Part shown: positions 8,006 to 16,878 of the stretch, one piece after another
Position numbering within the stretch: position 1 is the first letter of the stretch
How the letters are laid out: the number at the start of each line of letters is the position of its first letter
DNA from: Bradyrhizobium algeriense
GTDB lineage: Bacteria; Pseudomonadota; Alphaproteobacteria; Rhizobiales; Xanthobacteraceae
Length of the DNA stretch: 40,241 bases
Assembly (NCBI RefSeq): GCF_003062295.1
Contig: NZ_PYCN01000042.1
Location: 1 to 40,241, forward strand
Direction: 5' to 3'
The notes under the pieces: generated by a model
Told to the model about the DNA's origin: nothing
The model's database searches: none
Seen by the model: the letters and a program-made list of their open reading frames with translations, nothing else
Made by a program: the position numbers and the translations under genes

Positions 8006-9136
8006 ATGAATGTACGTTATCGGGTCGAATTGAGCCAAGCCGAGCGCGATGAACTGACGGCGATGCTCGGCGGCGGCAAGCACGCCGCCCGCAAGCTCAA
8101 GCGGGCGCAGATTTTGCTGGCGGCCGATAGGGGCCGCCGCGACGAGGAGATTGCCCGGACCGTGAGTGTCAGCCTCTCCACCGTCGGCCGGACCAAGCGC
8201 CGCTTCGTGGAAGGCAATCTGGAGCGGGCGTTGAGCGAGGAGCCGCGTCCGGGCGCGGAACGCAAGCTGACGGGCAAGGAAGAGGCCCTGCTGGTCGCGA
8301 CCGCATGCGCCAAGCCGCCCGCCGGCCGCAAACGCTGGACGCTGACGCTGCTGGCCGACACGATGGTCAAGCTCACCGATCACGACAGCCTGTCGGGCGA
8401 GACCGTGCGTCGCCGGCTGGCCGAGAACGACCTCAAGCCATGGCGCAGGGACATGTGGTGCATTCCCCATGTCGACGGCGAATACGTCGCCCGCATGGAG
8501 GACGTGCTCGATCTCTATTCCGAGGCGCCGGATCCCGAGCGGCCGCTGGTCTGCTTCGACGAGACCCCCGTCCAGCTCATCGGCGAGGTGCGTCAGCCGA
8601 TCCCGGCCAGGCCCGGACAGCGCGAGCGCTACGATTACGAGTACCGCCGCAACGGCACCGTCAATCTCTTCGTCACCTTCCATCCGCATCGCGGCTGGCG
8701 CAACGTCAAGATAACAGACCACCGCGCCGCCGTGGACTACGCCCACTGCATGCGTGAACTCGTCGACGTCCATTATCCCGATGACGCCTGTATCCGTGTC
8801 GTGCAGGACAATCTGTCGATCCACACCGCCGGCGCGCTGTATCAAGCATTTGCGCCCGCCGAGGCCCGTCGCATCCTGCGTCGCCTCGAATTCCACTACA
8901 CCCCGAAACACGCCAGTTGGCTCAACATGGTCGAGTGCGAGATCAGCGTGCTGCAGCGCCAGTATCTCGGCAGCCGCATCGACGACCCCAAACGGCTCCG
9001 AAAAGAGATCGCAGCATGGCAACGGCAGCGAAACAAAGTACGAGACCGCATCAAATGGATGTTCACAACCGATAAAGCCCGCGCCAAACTCGGCCGCGCA
9101 TATCCAACCTCCGCCAATGAGTCAAAATCACTGTGA
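8006..9136 (+). CDS. IS630-family transposase, intact
   Basis: A 376-aa transposase from ATG 8006, with an AAGGAGG ribosome-binding site at 7993-7999. The N-terminus (RVELSQAERDELTAML to STVGRTKRRFVEGNLE) is the DNA-binding HTH part. The DDE catalytic residues are visible in LVCFDETPVQL, VVQDNLSIHT and PKHASWLNMVECEIS. It catalyses cut-and-paste transposition into TA targets, as in IS630/Tc1-mariner enzymes. The stop codon lies in the right inverted repeat, so like the divergent gene it ends in Lys-Ser-Leu. No damage is visible, so the element may be active. A long frame on the opposite strand is a shadow of this gene. Confidence 0.95.
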   Translation: MNVRYRVELSQAERDELTAMLGGGKHAARKLKRAQILLAADRGRRDEEIARTVSVSLSTVGRTKRRFVEGNLERALSEEPRPGAERKLTGKEEALLVATACAKPPAGRKRWTLTLLADTMVKLTDHDSLSGETVRRRLAENDLKPWRRDMWCIPHVDGEYVARMEDVLDLYSEAPDPERPLVCFDETPVQLIGEVRQPIPARPGQRERYDYEYRRNGTVNLFVTFHPHRGWRNVKITDHRAAVDYAHCMRELVDVHYPDDACIRVVQDNLSIHTAGALYQAFAPAEARRILRRLEFHYTPKHASWLNMVECEISVLQRQYLGSRIDDPKRLRKEIAAWQRQRNKVRDRIKWMFTTDKARAKLGRAYPTSANESKSL

Positions 9137-9144
9137 TGAACCAC
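9121..9144. repeat. Right terminal inverted repeat of IS630 element
   Basis: 24 bp, pairing with 7678-7701. It includes the transposase stop codon and is followed by the duplicated TA at 9145-9146. Confidence 0.92.
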
Positions 9145-9146
9145 TA

Positions 9147-10107
9147 GCACTATGCTCCTGGAGCTGCTTAAGGCTGGTGAAGGAAGCGCCGCTGAGCGAC
9201 TGCCCCTGCAGGATCGAAAACCAAACCTCGACCTGATTGAGCCAGGATGCGCTTGTCGGCGTGAAATGAAAGTTCACATTGGGGTGGGCCTTTAGCCAGT
9301 GCTCGTTCTTCTTGTGGGTGTTGAGATTGTCGAGGATGACGTGAAGCTGGCGGTCCGGAAAAGCCGAGGTGACGCTGTCCATGAAGTCGAGGAACTCGAC
9401 ACGGCGCCGCCGTTTTGAATGCGTCGCGATGATCTTTCCGGTCGCAACCTCGAGCGCCGCAAACAGCGTTGTCGTGCCATGCCGCGTGTAGTCGTGGCTC
9501 TGACCGGTCAAGGCGCGACCATTGGGTAACTTCAGATAACCTTGCGCTCGCTCCAAAGCCTGGATTGAAGGCTTTTCGTCCACGCATAGCACGATAGCCT
9601 TCTCGGGCGGGGGCGACGTAGAGGCCGACAACATCGGCGGCTTTGGCCGTGAAGTTCGGGTCGTTGCTCTCGCACCAGGACTTGCGAGCCACGAGGTCGA
9701 TCTGGTGGTTGCGCAGGAACCGCCAGACATATTGGACGTTAACATCGCCCAGCGCCTCGGCCAGCAGGGGCCCGGTCCAGCGCGCAAACCCTTCTGGTGG
9801 CTGCTTGTCCAACAGCCGCAGAATCCGCTTGTCGGTGGCCTTCGTATAGATCGGCTGCTTGCCAGGCCGCGGCCTCTGCAGCCCTTCAAGGCCGAGGTCG
9901 GCATAGCGATGCCGCCACAGGCTGACAATCCGAGGCTGGACCCCGACTTCCTTGGCTATCGACCGCGTGCTGCGCCCGGCCGCCGCCAACAAAACTATCC
10001 GCGCCCGCTTCAAATCGCGCTGCAATGTTCGCCGGCGAACGACAACGCGCCTCCAGGACCTTGCGATCTTTCCTCGAAAGGTGAACTTCTCTTGCCTCGG
10101 GTATCAT
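9147..10107 (-). pseudogene. Second IS630-family transposase, frameshifted and truncated
   Basis: The N-terminus starts at ATG 10107 (MIPEAREVHLSRKDRKVLEA), then shifts frame near 10030 to RDLKRARIVLLAAAGRSTRS. It shifts again near 9612, where an extra C in a C-run moves the reading to KAIVLCVDEKPSIQALERAQ. DDE elements are visible as CVDEKPSIQ, VILDNLNTH and SASWLNQVEVWFS. The normal C-terminus (about 40 residues) is missing: similarity stops at SLKQLQEH next to the right end of the intact IS630 element. The lost end is not found on the other side of that element, so this is deletion rather than simple interruption. It belongs to a different IS630 subgroup from its neighbour. Confidence 0.88.
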
Positions 10108-10893
10108 CCCGATCTTGAATCACGACTCACCCTCTAAGGAAAGTGGGTACTAGCTGCTCGTGATGGCAACGCCGAATGCACTCAGTGGGAGGAGCTGCTG
10201 CGCAAGCTGCGCTGCATATGTTCAGGCTCTCATGCTTGAGTTGGTACGCCGCTATGGCGACTCCTGGCAGTGCGTTGCAAACACCTCTTCCGGTTGCACA
10301 CGCTGCAACGCGCCCGCTCGATCAGGCAAGCCGATCGAATTGGGGTAGAGCTTCCATCGGTAAACCTTCGTATAGCAGGTCGCCTCTTTTCTATACCGAT
10401 CGCCCACCTCCGTACAATTGAACATGTCATCGACCTCCGTCAGCTATCGGGAGCCGTAGAATGTAGATGGCAAATGCCTCCGCTATCGCCGAATGGATTG
10501 ATTGCGCGATGCAAAGCTGGAGCAGCGAAGTGCCTTTCATAATAGGTGGCCGGCAGCTTATACCTATGTTCGGCAGCTCGGCCTATCTCTCCTGAGATGG
10601 TCAGCGCCTTGCTCACCTTGCTCAAGTATAACCGGCACATCATGAAACTTGGCCCTAAGCAACTAGTCAGAGGTATGTTTTCTTGGTCTCCCCAGGTCGG
10701 GGACGACGCTCGCACGTTTGCTCCAGCAGCACTCCGATATTGCACCCGCCTGAACCGCTGCCTAATGCTGCCACTTGAACCGTTCGGAGAGTGGACCGCG
10801 ACATCTGGCAGGAATGCCTTTGATGCTGGCCGGGACCCCCGAATTAATGACCATGATGAGCCGCTGTTTTTCTGATGCAGCTTGCACTAGTAC
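10108..10893. other. About 790 bp without a recognisable gene
   Basis: This is the region between the IS630 remnant and the acyltransferase gene. Only short frames with no family features are present. I looked for a nod box and for -24/-12 sites ahead of the acyltransferase and saw none I would defend. The base composition becomes more AT-rich toward the acyltransferase. Confidence 0.35.
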
Positions 10894-12081
10894 TTGGTCG
10901 CAGCGGGTGTTCCCAGTCAAGCGGGTGTCCGGCTCATCGGAACAAGGGATATCGAGAGGTTTGATACATTGCCAAAAATAACTGGATCGACTGTGCCCGG
11001 GGCGCGCACGCCGGAGGCAAACGATCGAGATCTAGGTTTAGATTTCGCGAAAGGAGTGCTCATCACTTTGGTGATCGTCGGTCACCTGATCCAATATGTC
11101 GTCTACCGAGATGAAGGCTTCTGGGAGTCGCCATGTTTCAAATGGATCTACATGTTCCACATGCCACTCTTTATGGCGATAAGCGGATATCTTTCTTGGC
11201 GAGCGCTCTTGCGAAAGTCATTCACTCAAGCCATCGGTGATCGTGCGATGCAGCTCTTGTTGCCCATGCTGTTTTGGTACGCTATCCTAGAGACAGCCAA
11301 GTTGGCCGCATTTAGCTCGTCTGCAAGCGAACCAGGCAGCGTTTTGCAGTGTCTAAACGATTCCGCGGGCACATACTGGTTCATCTGGGCTGCTTTTGTT
11401 TCTTTCCTTCTAGTCAAAATTCTTTCGATTTTCAATCGTCGGTCGCCCTGGATCCTATTCGTATCAGTCATACTAGTCGCACTTGCACCTGTGACATTTT
11501 CCATATCACCTCTCATAAGGTATACTTTCCCGTTTTTCTGCCTAGGAGTCTCTTTTGCTCAGTCGAGAGAATGGTGGACGAGCATAACGCGATCTCACAA
11601 GCCGCTCTTAATCACGTTTCTCTCCATAGCGGCTTTGGTGTGCTTTCTAGCCTGGCGCAAAGACACTTACATCTACAACAATCTCGCCCTAGTGCACGAT
11701 ATGCAGTCGGCAAAAAACGTACTTCTGATGCTTCTTGGCTCCGCAGCGGCCTCAGCGATCGTGATCGTGCTCGTCCTCCAATGCTGGAAAGTTGGCCGCT
11801 CAAATCGAGTCACCCGCTTTATTACCGTGGAACTGGGACAGAGCACGCTGCTGTTATACTTGATACAAGGTACGGTCTTTCGTCTCATGGATTCGATACA
11901 ATACGGGGAACTTTGGGATCTCACGACCAGGTTGGCCGTCGCGGGAATTCTTGGGGGAGCGATTGTTGCCGTCGCGCTAATGGTACGCTGGATCGTGCGC
12001 GACATTCCCTATCTATCTCAGCTCGTTCTTGGAGCGCCACCACGCTCGGCTTGTCTAAAGTATCAGCCCGCAGATAATTAG
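10894..12081 (+). CDS. Membrane acyltransferase (acyltransferase-3 / NodX-OafA type)
   Basis: The protein contains LGLDFAKGVLITLVIVGHLI and WIYMFHMPLFMAISGYLSWR, the hallmarks of acyltransferase-3 integral membrane enzymes, including the conserved His in VGHL and the FHMPLF motif. About ten hydrophobic helices follow. Such enzymes O-acetylate or otherwise acylate extracellular sugars: Nod factor (NodX), exopolysaccharide or O-antigen. The start is uncertain: ATG 10894 gives 395 aa, but a TTG at 10969 behind GAGAGG fits the usual short N-terminus better. The gene is undamaged and visibly less GC-rich than the nif genes, suggesting a separate origin. No partner genes are next to it, so the substrate cannot be stated. 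Confidence 0.8.
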   Translation: MVAAGVPSQAGVRLIGTRDIERFDTLPKITGSTVPGARTPEANDRDLGLDFAKGVLITLVIVGHLIQYVVYRDEGFWESPCFKWIYMFHMPLFMAISGYLSWRALLRKSFTQAIGDRAMQLLLPMLFWYAILETAKLAAFSSSASEPGSVLQCLNDSAGTYWFIWAAFVSFLLVKILSIFNRRSPWILFVSVILVALAPVTFSISPLIRYTFPFFCLGVSFAQSREWWTSITRSHKPLLITFLSIAALVCFLAWRKDTYIYNNLALVHDMQSAKNVLLMLLGSAAASAIVIVLVLQCWKVGRSNRVTRFITVELGQSTLLLYLIQGTVFRLMDSIQYGELWDLTTRLAVAGILGGAIVAVALMVRWIVRDIPYLSQLVLGAPPRSACLKYQPADN

Positions 12082-12185
12082 CTGCAGCCGAGATCTGAAT
12101 CCTGGAGAGCCCGGCTCCTGGTTGGTCTCCTCGCAGCTTCTGCCATTGGTTGTGGTGACGTGATGGACCTTGTTGACGTGTGTCG

Positions 12186-12328
12186 TCATGCCGCTGGAGC
12201 GGAGATCGCTGATGCTGGCGTCCAATTCCAGGGCAGGAGCTCGTCCAGCCGATGAGCCGGATGGGCGGCGATGCGGGCAAGGACATCGGCCAGCCAGGCT
12301 TGCGAACCAACGCCGTTAATTCTTGCCG
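12186..12328 (-). pseudogene. IS66-family transposase C-terminal fragment
   Basis: The minus-strand reading SQAWLADVLARIAAHPAHRL followed by DELLPWNW is the characteristic C-terminus of IS66 TnpC transposases. Only the last 45 or so codons remain; nothing upstream fits. A mobile-element scar. Confidence 0.75.
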
Positions 12329-12441
12329 TTTATGCCGCCCGCCGAACTATGCCGAACGGGTTTGGTATGGCAGCCCTTGTCACGCTGGCACCGTCGATCG
12401 CGTGCACGGCAGCCCCATTCCATTCGGCATAGTCTGGTCGT

Positions 12442-12672
12442 TCAGAGCGCCTCCAGAAAGGCGAGCAGGCGGTCGTTCGGCTGGAAGCGGGTTCGCTTGC
12501 CGCGCTCGTACGGCTTGAGCTTCGCCAGGGCAGCTTCCTTGAGGGCGAGGTGGGCGTGCAGGTACGTCTGCGTCGTCTCGACCGATTCATGACCGAGCCA
12601 CAGCGCGATCACGGAGCAGTCGACGCCGGCTTGCAGCAGTTCCATCGCAGCGCTGTGCCTCCTATGTCTTGG
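12442..12672 (-). pseudogene. Tyrosine recombinase C-terminal fragment
   Basis: RHSAAMELLQAGVDCSVIAL, LGHESVETTQTYLHAHLAL and KEAALAKL carry the late catalytic block of tyrosine recombinases: Arg-His region, LGH histidine and the Tyr nucleophile in TQTYLH. The core-binding and early catalytic parts are missing upstream of about 12672. The sequence style resembles integrases that occur in groups of three (RIT-type elements), which is a suggestion only. Another recombinase N-terminus lies at 13683 on the opposite strand and is not simply the missing half. Confidence 0.8.
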
Positions 12673-12762
12673 TCGATATAGCAGGCACTGGACTAAACCG
12701 CTCCGCGGTAGGCAGCGATGGCGGCGGCCTGAAGAAGGAAGCGGCACAGAGTGCGCGGCAGC

Positions 12763-12996
12763 TTAACGATTCTTCGCTGTGCGTCGCGCCGTCCGACCGG
12801 TGGCCTCGCTGAACAGGTGGCGGGGGATGTTGATTATCGCATAACGTCGCCGTTCTTCCGGGTGCGTTTCAAAATCTGCCTCCACAAAAATCTCGACGGT
12901 CTCCTCACTGGCATGAACTTCGACGCGTACCGGCGCGTCTTCAAACTCCACTTCATATCGGCGACCATTCTTTCCTCGGATAATCGCGTGCGCCAT
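12763..12996 (-). CDS. Unknown 77-aa protein, second gene of a two-gene operon
   Basis: The small acidic/basic protein starts MAHAIIRGKNGRRYEVEFED and contains regular short beta-like stretches (RYEVEF, VRVEVHA, VEIFVEADF). I do not recognise it. It starts 7 nt after the end of the gene at 13004-13336 on the same strand, so the two are probably co-transcribed and translationally coupled. It is sandwiched between recombinase fragments, which suggests cargo of a mobile element. Confidence 0.55.
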   Translation of the reverse strand: MAHAIIRGKNGRRYEVEFEDAPVRVEVHASEETVEIFVEADFETHPEERRRYAIINIPRHLFSEATGRTARRTAKNR

Positions 12997-13003
12997 TTCT
13001 ATG

Positions 13004-13336
13004 CTACCTCCGGCCCTGCTTCTTGAGCTTCTTCACTCGGTGCTTCTGATAATCCAGAACGGCCGCTGCAAGTGGCATCGAGCGCGGCACGCGCACATGT
13101 GTGAGGGAGACGACAAGCGCTCTGCCTGTTTCTTCCGAGCGAGACAAATGGCAAATGATACCGCCCTCGTCACCGGCGTATGACAAATCCCAGACGACGT
13201 GGTGCATCCGATCAGCATCGGCAACATTCTCGGCTTGCAGATATTCGATCAACGATGGTGCCAGTTCAACGTCAAATGGCGCAGCTGCCTTGAGTGCGGC
13301 GAGCAGCCGGGTGGTCTTCTCCGGATTGTCGAGCAT
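13004..13336 (-). CDS. Unknown 110-aa protein, first gene of a two-gene operon
   Basis: The protein begins MLDNPEKTTRLLAALKAAAP and includes VVWDLSYAGDEGGIICHLSR and a basic tail (KHRVKKLKKQGRR). Codon use looks like real coding sequence, and the frame is open with a good start. No family is recognised; the mixed helical N-terminus and strand-rich middle resemble small island proteins without known function. A perfect hairpin lies 50 bp upstream of its start (13386-13421) and could be an operator or the scar of a mobile element. The gene at 12763-12996 follows with a 7-nt gap. Confidence 0.6.
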   Translation of the reverse strand: MLDNPEKTTRLLAALKAAAPFDVELAPSLIEYLQAENVADADRMHHVVWDLSYAGDEGGIICHLSRSEETGRALVVSLTHVRVPRSMPLAAAVLDYQKHRVKKLKKQGRR

Positions 13337-13385
13337 AGGCCGTCCATCTTTAACGGGCGAATCAGAGAGCCGACGATCAGCGATA

Positions 13386-13421
13386 ATAGCGAATATGGCT
13401 CAACAGAGCCATATTCGCTAT
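13386..13421. repeat. Perfect 16-bp inverted repeat with 4-nt loop
   Basis: ATAGCGAATATGGCTC, AACA, then its exact reverse complement. There is no T-run after it on either strand, so it is unlikely to be a simple terminator. It may be an operator for the minus-strand operon, or two abutting element ends. Confidence 0.8.
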
Positions 13422-13682
13422 CCGTCGCACAACTCGCCTTCCTCCCATTGCTGGTTGACCCGATCCAATAGCGACGACCTCACGGGCATTACCCCGCTTC
13501 CTCGTTAATACAACGCAGTCCGCCCCTCTCCGGCGCATCACCGCTTCGCGGTAGGCGACTCGTGGCAAGCTTCGGTACCACCATCTGATCTTCCTGCATT
13601 CCCGACGAAGTTCGATTGCGAGATGCTGGAGGCGCTGCTTGCAGCGCTTAAGGAGCTTCCCATGACGGTTCTTCGATAACGG

Positions 13683-14093
13683 ATGACTGAGGACATGCAG
13701 GTGCGGAATCTGTCGCCGCATACACAGGCATCGTATCTCCAACAGGTATCGCTGTTTGCACGTTACTTCCGTATGTCGCCGGATGCGCTGACCCCCGAGC
13801 ACATCCGGACTTATCAAATCTACCTCACGAACGAGAAGAGGTTGGCCCCCAATTCAATCCATACGGCTGTCGCGGCGCTTCGGTTCCTTTACAGGATTGC
13901 GCTCAAGAAGGACTGGACCTTTGGAGAAGACATCCCGCTTCCAAAAAAGCCGCAGAGCCGCGCGGGTCGGTACCGCTCTCCCGCACGATGCAGAAGCCCC
14001 GGGCATACACCCCCGCAACGAAAGGACCGAAGTACGCGACAGCTCAAGTACGCGGGTGATGCCGCCCGCCGCTCCGCGGAAAGCGCCAAATGA
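13683..14093 (+). pseudogene. Tyrosine recombinase N-terminal fragment
   Basis: From ATG 13683: MTEDMQVRNLSPHTQASYLQ, then IRTYQIYLTNEKRLAPNSIH and ALRFLYRIALKKDW. This is the SAM-like core-binding domain of phage/XerC-type integrases, about 90 residues. Homology ends around 13955 (IPLPKKPQ), and the rest of the frame is unrelated. No catalytic domain follows, so it is truncated. A prophage relic starts immediately downstream. Confidence 0.8.
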
Positions 14094-14221
14094 GCTACAA
14101 GGCCGCCTTTGCCAACGGCGGCCGCGTGAAGGCATACCCCAAGATGTAGTATGGCGCCGGCAGCGGCGAGGGCCCTCTCGAGAAGACAAAGTACGGCGAC
14201 AAGGCCAACCCGCGGAAATGA
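14090..14221 (+). pseudogene. Small phage-like protein, interrupted by TAG
   Basis: MSYKAAFANGGRVKAYPKM is followed by an in-frame TAG and then YGAGSGEGPLEKTKYGDKAN in the same frame to a TGA at 14221. The Gly/Lys-rich 43-residue pattern looks like a short virion or accessory protein; I cannot name it. Its position beside the GroES-like relic supports a prophage origin. Confidence 0.4.
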
Positions 14222-14520
14222 TCCTGGTGCGGCATCTGGTGGCCGGTGCCGGCGGCGAGCGGCGATTTTGGCGTTGCCCTTGCCGATCTCGACATAAACC
14301 TTCGTATCGTTCCGTCGCACCTTTGGATGCTCGACGATTACCTGCGTTCAATTGAGCTGCTGATGGCTTTCATCCTAGGCTGCATCCTGCCCTCCTTGGG
14401 CGTTTCCTCCCTTGACTTCGGCCGCTTGTGGCAACGCAGGCGGCCTTTTCCTTGTCAGATGCCCGCTGACTCGCATGGCGCTTCTACAACTGGCTCGGAA
14501 ACAAGTGGGCGGGCTGTAAA

Positions 14521-14713
14521 TGAGCGTCACCATCGCCATCAAGCTGGCCGAACGTCTTCAGGCCAAGCTTGATGCGCTGGATAGGTGATCGATGCCATCA
14601 CGTCGGATAATCTCAAAGATTGGGGCCGGTATCGGCGCAAGGGAGGTGCCGCAAGGCGCCCGCCGACGCGCGTACGGTGCTCGCTGAGACGATGGAAGAC
14701 ATCCTGAAAGAGT
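14521..14713 (+). pseudogene. Short prophage-like gene, frameshifted
   Basis: MSVTIAIKLAERLQAKLDAL runs to a stop. A shifted frame continues with VIDAITSDNLKDWGRYRRK, suggesting one small helical protein broken by one base near 14585. No function is recognised. It lies directly ahead of the GroES-like relic. Confidence 0.35.
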
Positions 14714-14730
14714 AGGAGGAGAGGGAAGGG

Positions 14731-15150
14731 ATGGTATGCGTTTCGACACGGGAACGGCGCTCGAAGTCGGAGGACCAGAAGACCGAGCTTATGAAGCTCC
14801 TTGGCGATCTGTGCAGCATCGAGCTGCTGAACAACAAAGGTCTTGGTCGGCATCTACATCGAGCCGGAGAAGACCAAGGGCGGGCTCATCCTGTCGACCG
14901 GCGCGATCAAGGAATCAGTCTGGCAGGGCACCGTCGGCCTGGTGCTCAAGAAGCGCAAGACCGCCTTCAACGATGAGCCGGAGACCGGCACCTATTTCCA
15001 CGGCTAGGACGTCAACGTCGGCAATTGGGTTGTATTCCGGTCCGGCGATGCTCGCGCGTCCGGATCAATGGCGTGGATTGCCGCATGGTCGAGGACACGC
15101 TGCTCGACATGGTGGTCGACAACCGCGACGTGATCACACACCGACGATAG
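14731..15150 (+). pseudogene. Phage-type GroES (Cpn10)-like co-chaperonin, broken
   Basis: From ATG 14731 behind a purine-rich AGGAGGAGAGGG site, the frame reads DQKTELMKLLGDLCSIELL. A one-base shift near 14838 leads to VLVGIYIEPEKTKGGLILST, GAIKESVWQGTVGLVLKK and DVNVGNWVVFRSGD. This is the Cpn10 layout, with the mobile-loop region at KTKGGLILST and the conserved VxxGDxVVF. An in-frame TAG replaces Gln after YFHG, and a further shift occurs near 15050. The divergent sequence suggests a phage-encoded co-chaperonin rather than the cellular groES. It is a relic. Confidence 0.7.
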
Positions 15151-15519
15151 TGATACGGTTTGGCAGAGCCTTCGGGCGCACTGAACGAGAGCGCCCGTTT
15201 GTCAGCTTTGAGACCAATATCCGCGACTTGACGCAACACACACCCAGTACGAAGCGACTGTAGAACCTCCAACTTTCAAAATCGGCACGCCGCTTGCTTC
15301 GTTCGGGGCACCATCACCGGTCGGAGGCGGGGCGGTGCTGTAAGGGCGGACTCGGCACTTCCTCCGTGGCGTCCCGGCTGCCCCGCCAATTTGCTGTGAG
15401 GCGACATGAAACAGCATGTTCGGGCGGCTGCAACTGCGGTCGCAGCCGCTCACGCTCCGCCGTGATGTCCTTAGCGTGTCCGAACACGAAGCCACCAACT
15501 TTTCCTCCGGGGGTCACCG
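15151..15519. other. Intergenic region without a supported gene
   Basis: There is no convincing gene here. The stretch separates the prophage relic from the MFS relic. I see no -24/-12 site and no strong hairpin. Confidence 0.35.
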
Positions 15520-16135
15520 ATGATGTCCGTCGATCGCCTGGCCACCCGGCTCGCGACGCGCCTTGCATTTTTTGTCGCCGGCTTCGGCATTGCGGCCTGG
15601 GTGCCGCTGGTGCCGTTCGCGAAGGAGCGGCTGGCGGTCGATGATGGAGTTCTCGGTTTTCTGCTGCTCTGCTTGGGCGTCGGCTTGGTCGTCTCGATGA
15701 TTTTGAGCGATTTGTTGTGCGCGCGCTATGGCAGCAAACCGATCATCCTGATCGGCGGCTTCGGAATTGCGCTCATCCTGCCGTGGCTCGCGGTTGCCAG
15801 TACGCCTCTGGAGCTCGGGGCCGCGCTGGTTGCCTTCGGCGCCTCGCTCGGCTCGATCGATGTCGCTGCGAATGTCAATGCGGTCGAACTGGAACGTGCA
15901 GCGAAGCGTCCGCTGATGTCCGGCTTTCACGCGCAATTAAGCATCGGCGAATTTGCCTGCTTCGACGCGATGTCCGCATTGGCTGGCTGCACGTTGGAGC
16001 TTTTTCATCAACCCTAATGTGCTAGGCCATCGTGTCGATCGCGACGGCGCTGACCTGGCCGCGACTGCCGCAAGCGCGCAGCAGGGATCGCTGTTCGTCA
16101 TGCCGCATCGGCCCATTCCCGCAGGTAGGCGATAA
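15520..16135 (+). pseudogene. MFS transporter N-terminal relic
   Basis: MSVDRLATRLATRLAFFVAG begins a protein with about five hydrophobic helices and the MFS loop LLCARYGSKPIILIGG between helices 2 and 3. FDAMSALAGC marks the end of clear similarity near 16000. Later fragments (ATALTWPRL, LFVMPH) reappear in other frames to about 16135. A full MFS protein would be about 400 aa, so at least half is missing. It is inactive. Confidence 0.75.
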
Positions 16136-16878
16136 CGGAAGCCTGGTCACGACACTGCGGTCGTCGCTGACCCCAGTTCTGGGCGCCCGCATATCAAGCT
16201 TTCATCTGGCTCGCGCTCCTGGTTTGAGACGGCGCCAGCTGAATCGCTTCGCGGCGCGCATCGCCGGATTCCGAGTTTAGCTCTAATCCGCCATAGAAGA
16301 GCGTGTCACAAATTCTGGGGTTCTCTCGATAACGACCGAGTAACTTTGGAGTCACGTACACGGCGCGCAGGTGCGAGCGCTTGCGAAGCGTCTCCATGGA
16401 ATAATGACCCTCGGTTGATGCATGTCAATGCGACAGACCGCAGCGCACGAGTAGAAGCAAGAATCGACGAACGATCAAGGATAGATTTGATGATCGATTT
16501 CGCTGTCCGTCGCAATTGCCAACTGCGGCGCTGCTCGCGTGTGGCCGCGGACCACAATGCAAAACGCGGAGATTTCAATGACCGGCGGGATCAACTGCGG
16601 TCTCAACGATGAGGCTGAATGGTAACACCTGCGAGAAAAATGCGGTGCATCGCGCGGTCATTTCGGATACCTGTTTCATGATGCAGCCTTGTAGTCTGTT
16701 AGTCGCTGAATTAGGCGCAACGACTTCGATGCTGGCGGCGGCGTCGCGCGCTCGACGGGCAGCGAACATTCACGTGGCCGCGCTTTGAATGAGACCGTGA
16801 CGTTTCCGACGGAGACTAGCAGATGCGCTTGATGAGCTTTGCCACGCCTGCCGATACAACAGGCGAACCGAGCGCCGC
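16136..16878. other. About 740 bp without a recognisable gene; contains a FixK-type box
   Basis: Short frames on both strands show no known motif. The only item I would mark is the FNR/FixK-like palindrome at 16415-16428. A short minus-strand frame (16397-16194, METLRKRSHLRAVYVTPKLL) starts 18 nt from it, but I do not recognise it. Confidence 0.35.
16415..16428. promoter_or_regulatory. FixK/FNR-type anaerobox
   Basis: TTGATGCATGTCAA is an exact TTGA-N6-TCAA palindrome, the class bound by rhizobial FixK2 and FNR. No intact target gene is evident within 400 bp, so it may be left from a lost microaerobic gene. Confidence 0.5.

Larger units (their letters stand above)
7678..9144 (+). mobile_element. 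Intact IS630-family insertion sequence
   Basis: The 1467-bp element is bounded by imperfect inverted repeats (left GTGGTTCATCATAGTGATTT, right GTGGTTCATCACAGTGATTT when inverted; one mismatch in 24) and flanked by the TA dinucleotide (7676-7677 and 9145-9146) that IS630/Tc1-type transposases duplicate. It carries a full transposase and a divergent small gene. It appears complete and recently inserted. A 278-bp internal copy lies at 38291-38568. Confidence 0.93.

Noticed and set aside
7964..9022. 352-aa open frame opposite the IS630 transposase
   Set aside because: A mirror of GC-rich codons; the plus-strand transposase has DDE motifs and a ribosome-binding site.
9145..10107. The intact IS630 element interrupting the second IS630 transposase
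   Set aside because: The missing C-terminus is not found on the other side of the element, so a simple insertion does not explain the truncation.
10108..10893. A nod box ahead of the acyltransferase gene
   Set aside because: No stretch matches the ATC-N9-GAT-type repeated motif well enough to claim one.
12442..14093. The two recombinase fragments as halves of one inverted gene
   Set aside because: The N-terminal piece (to about 13955) and C-terminal piece (from about 12672) are on opposite strands and do not meet at a clear inversion joint.
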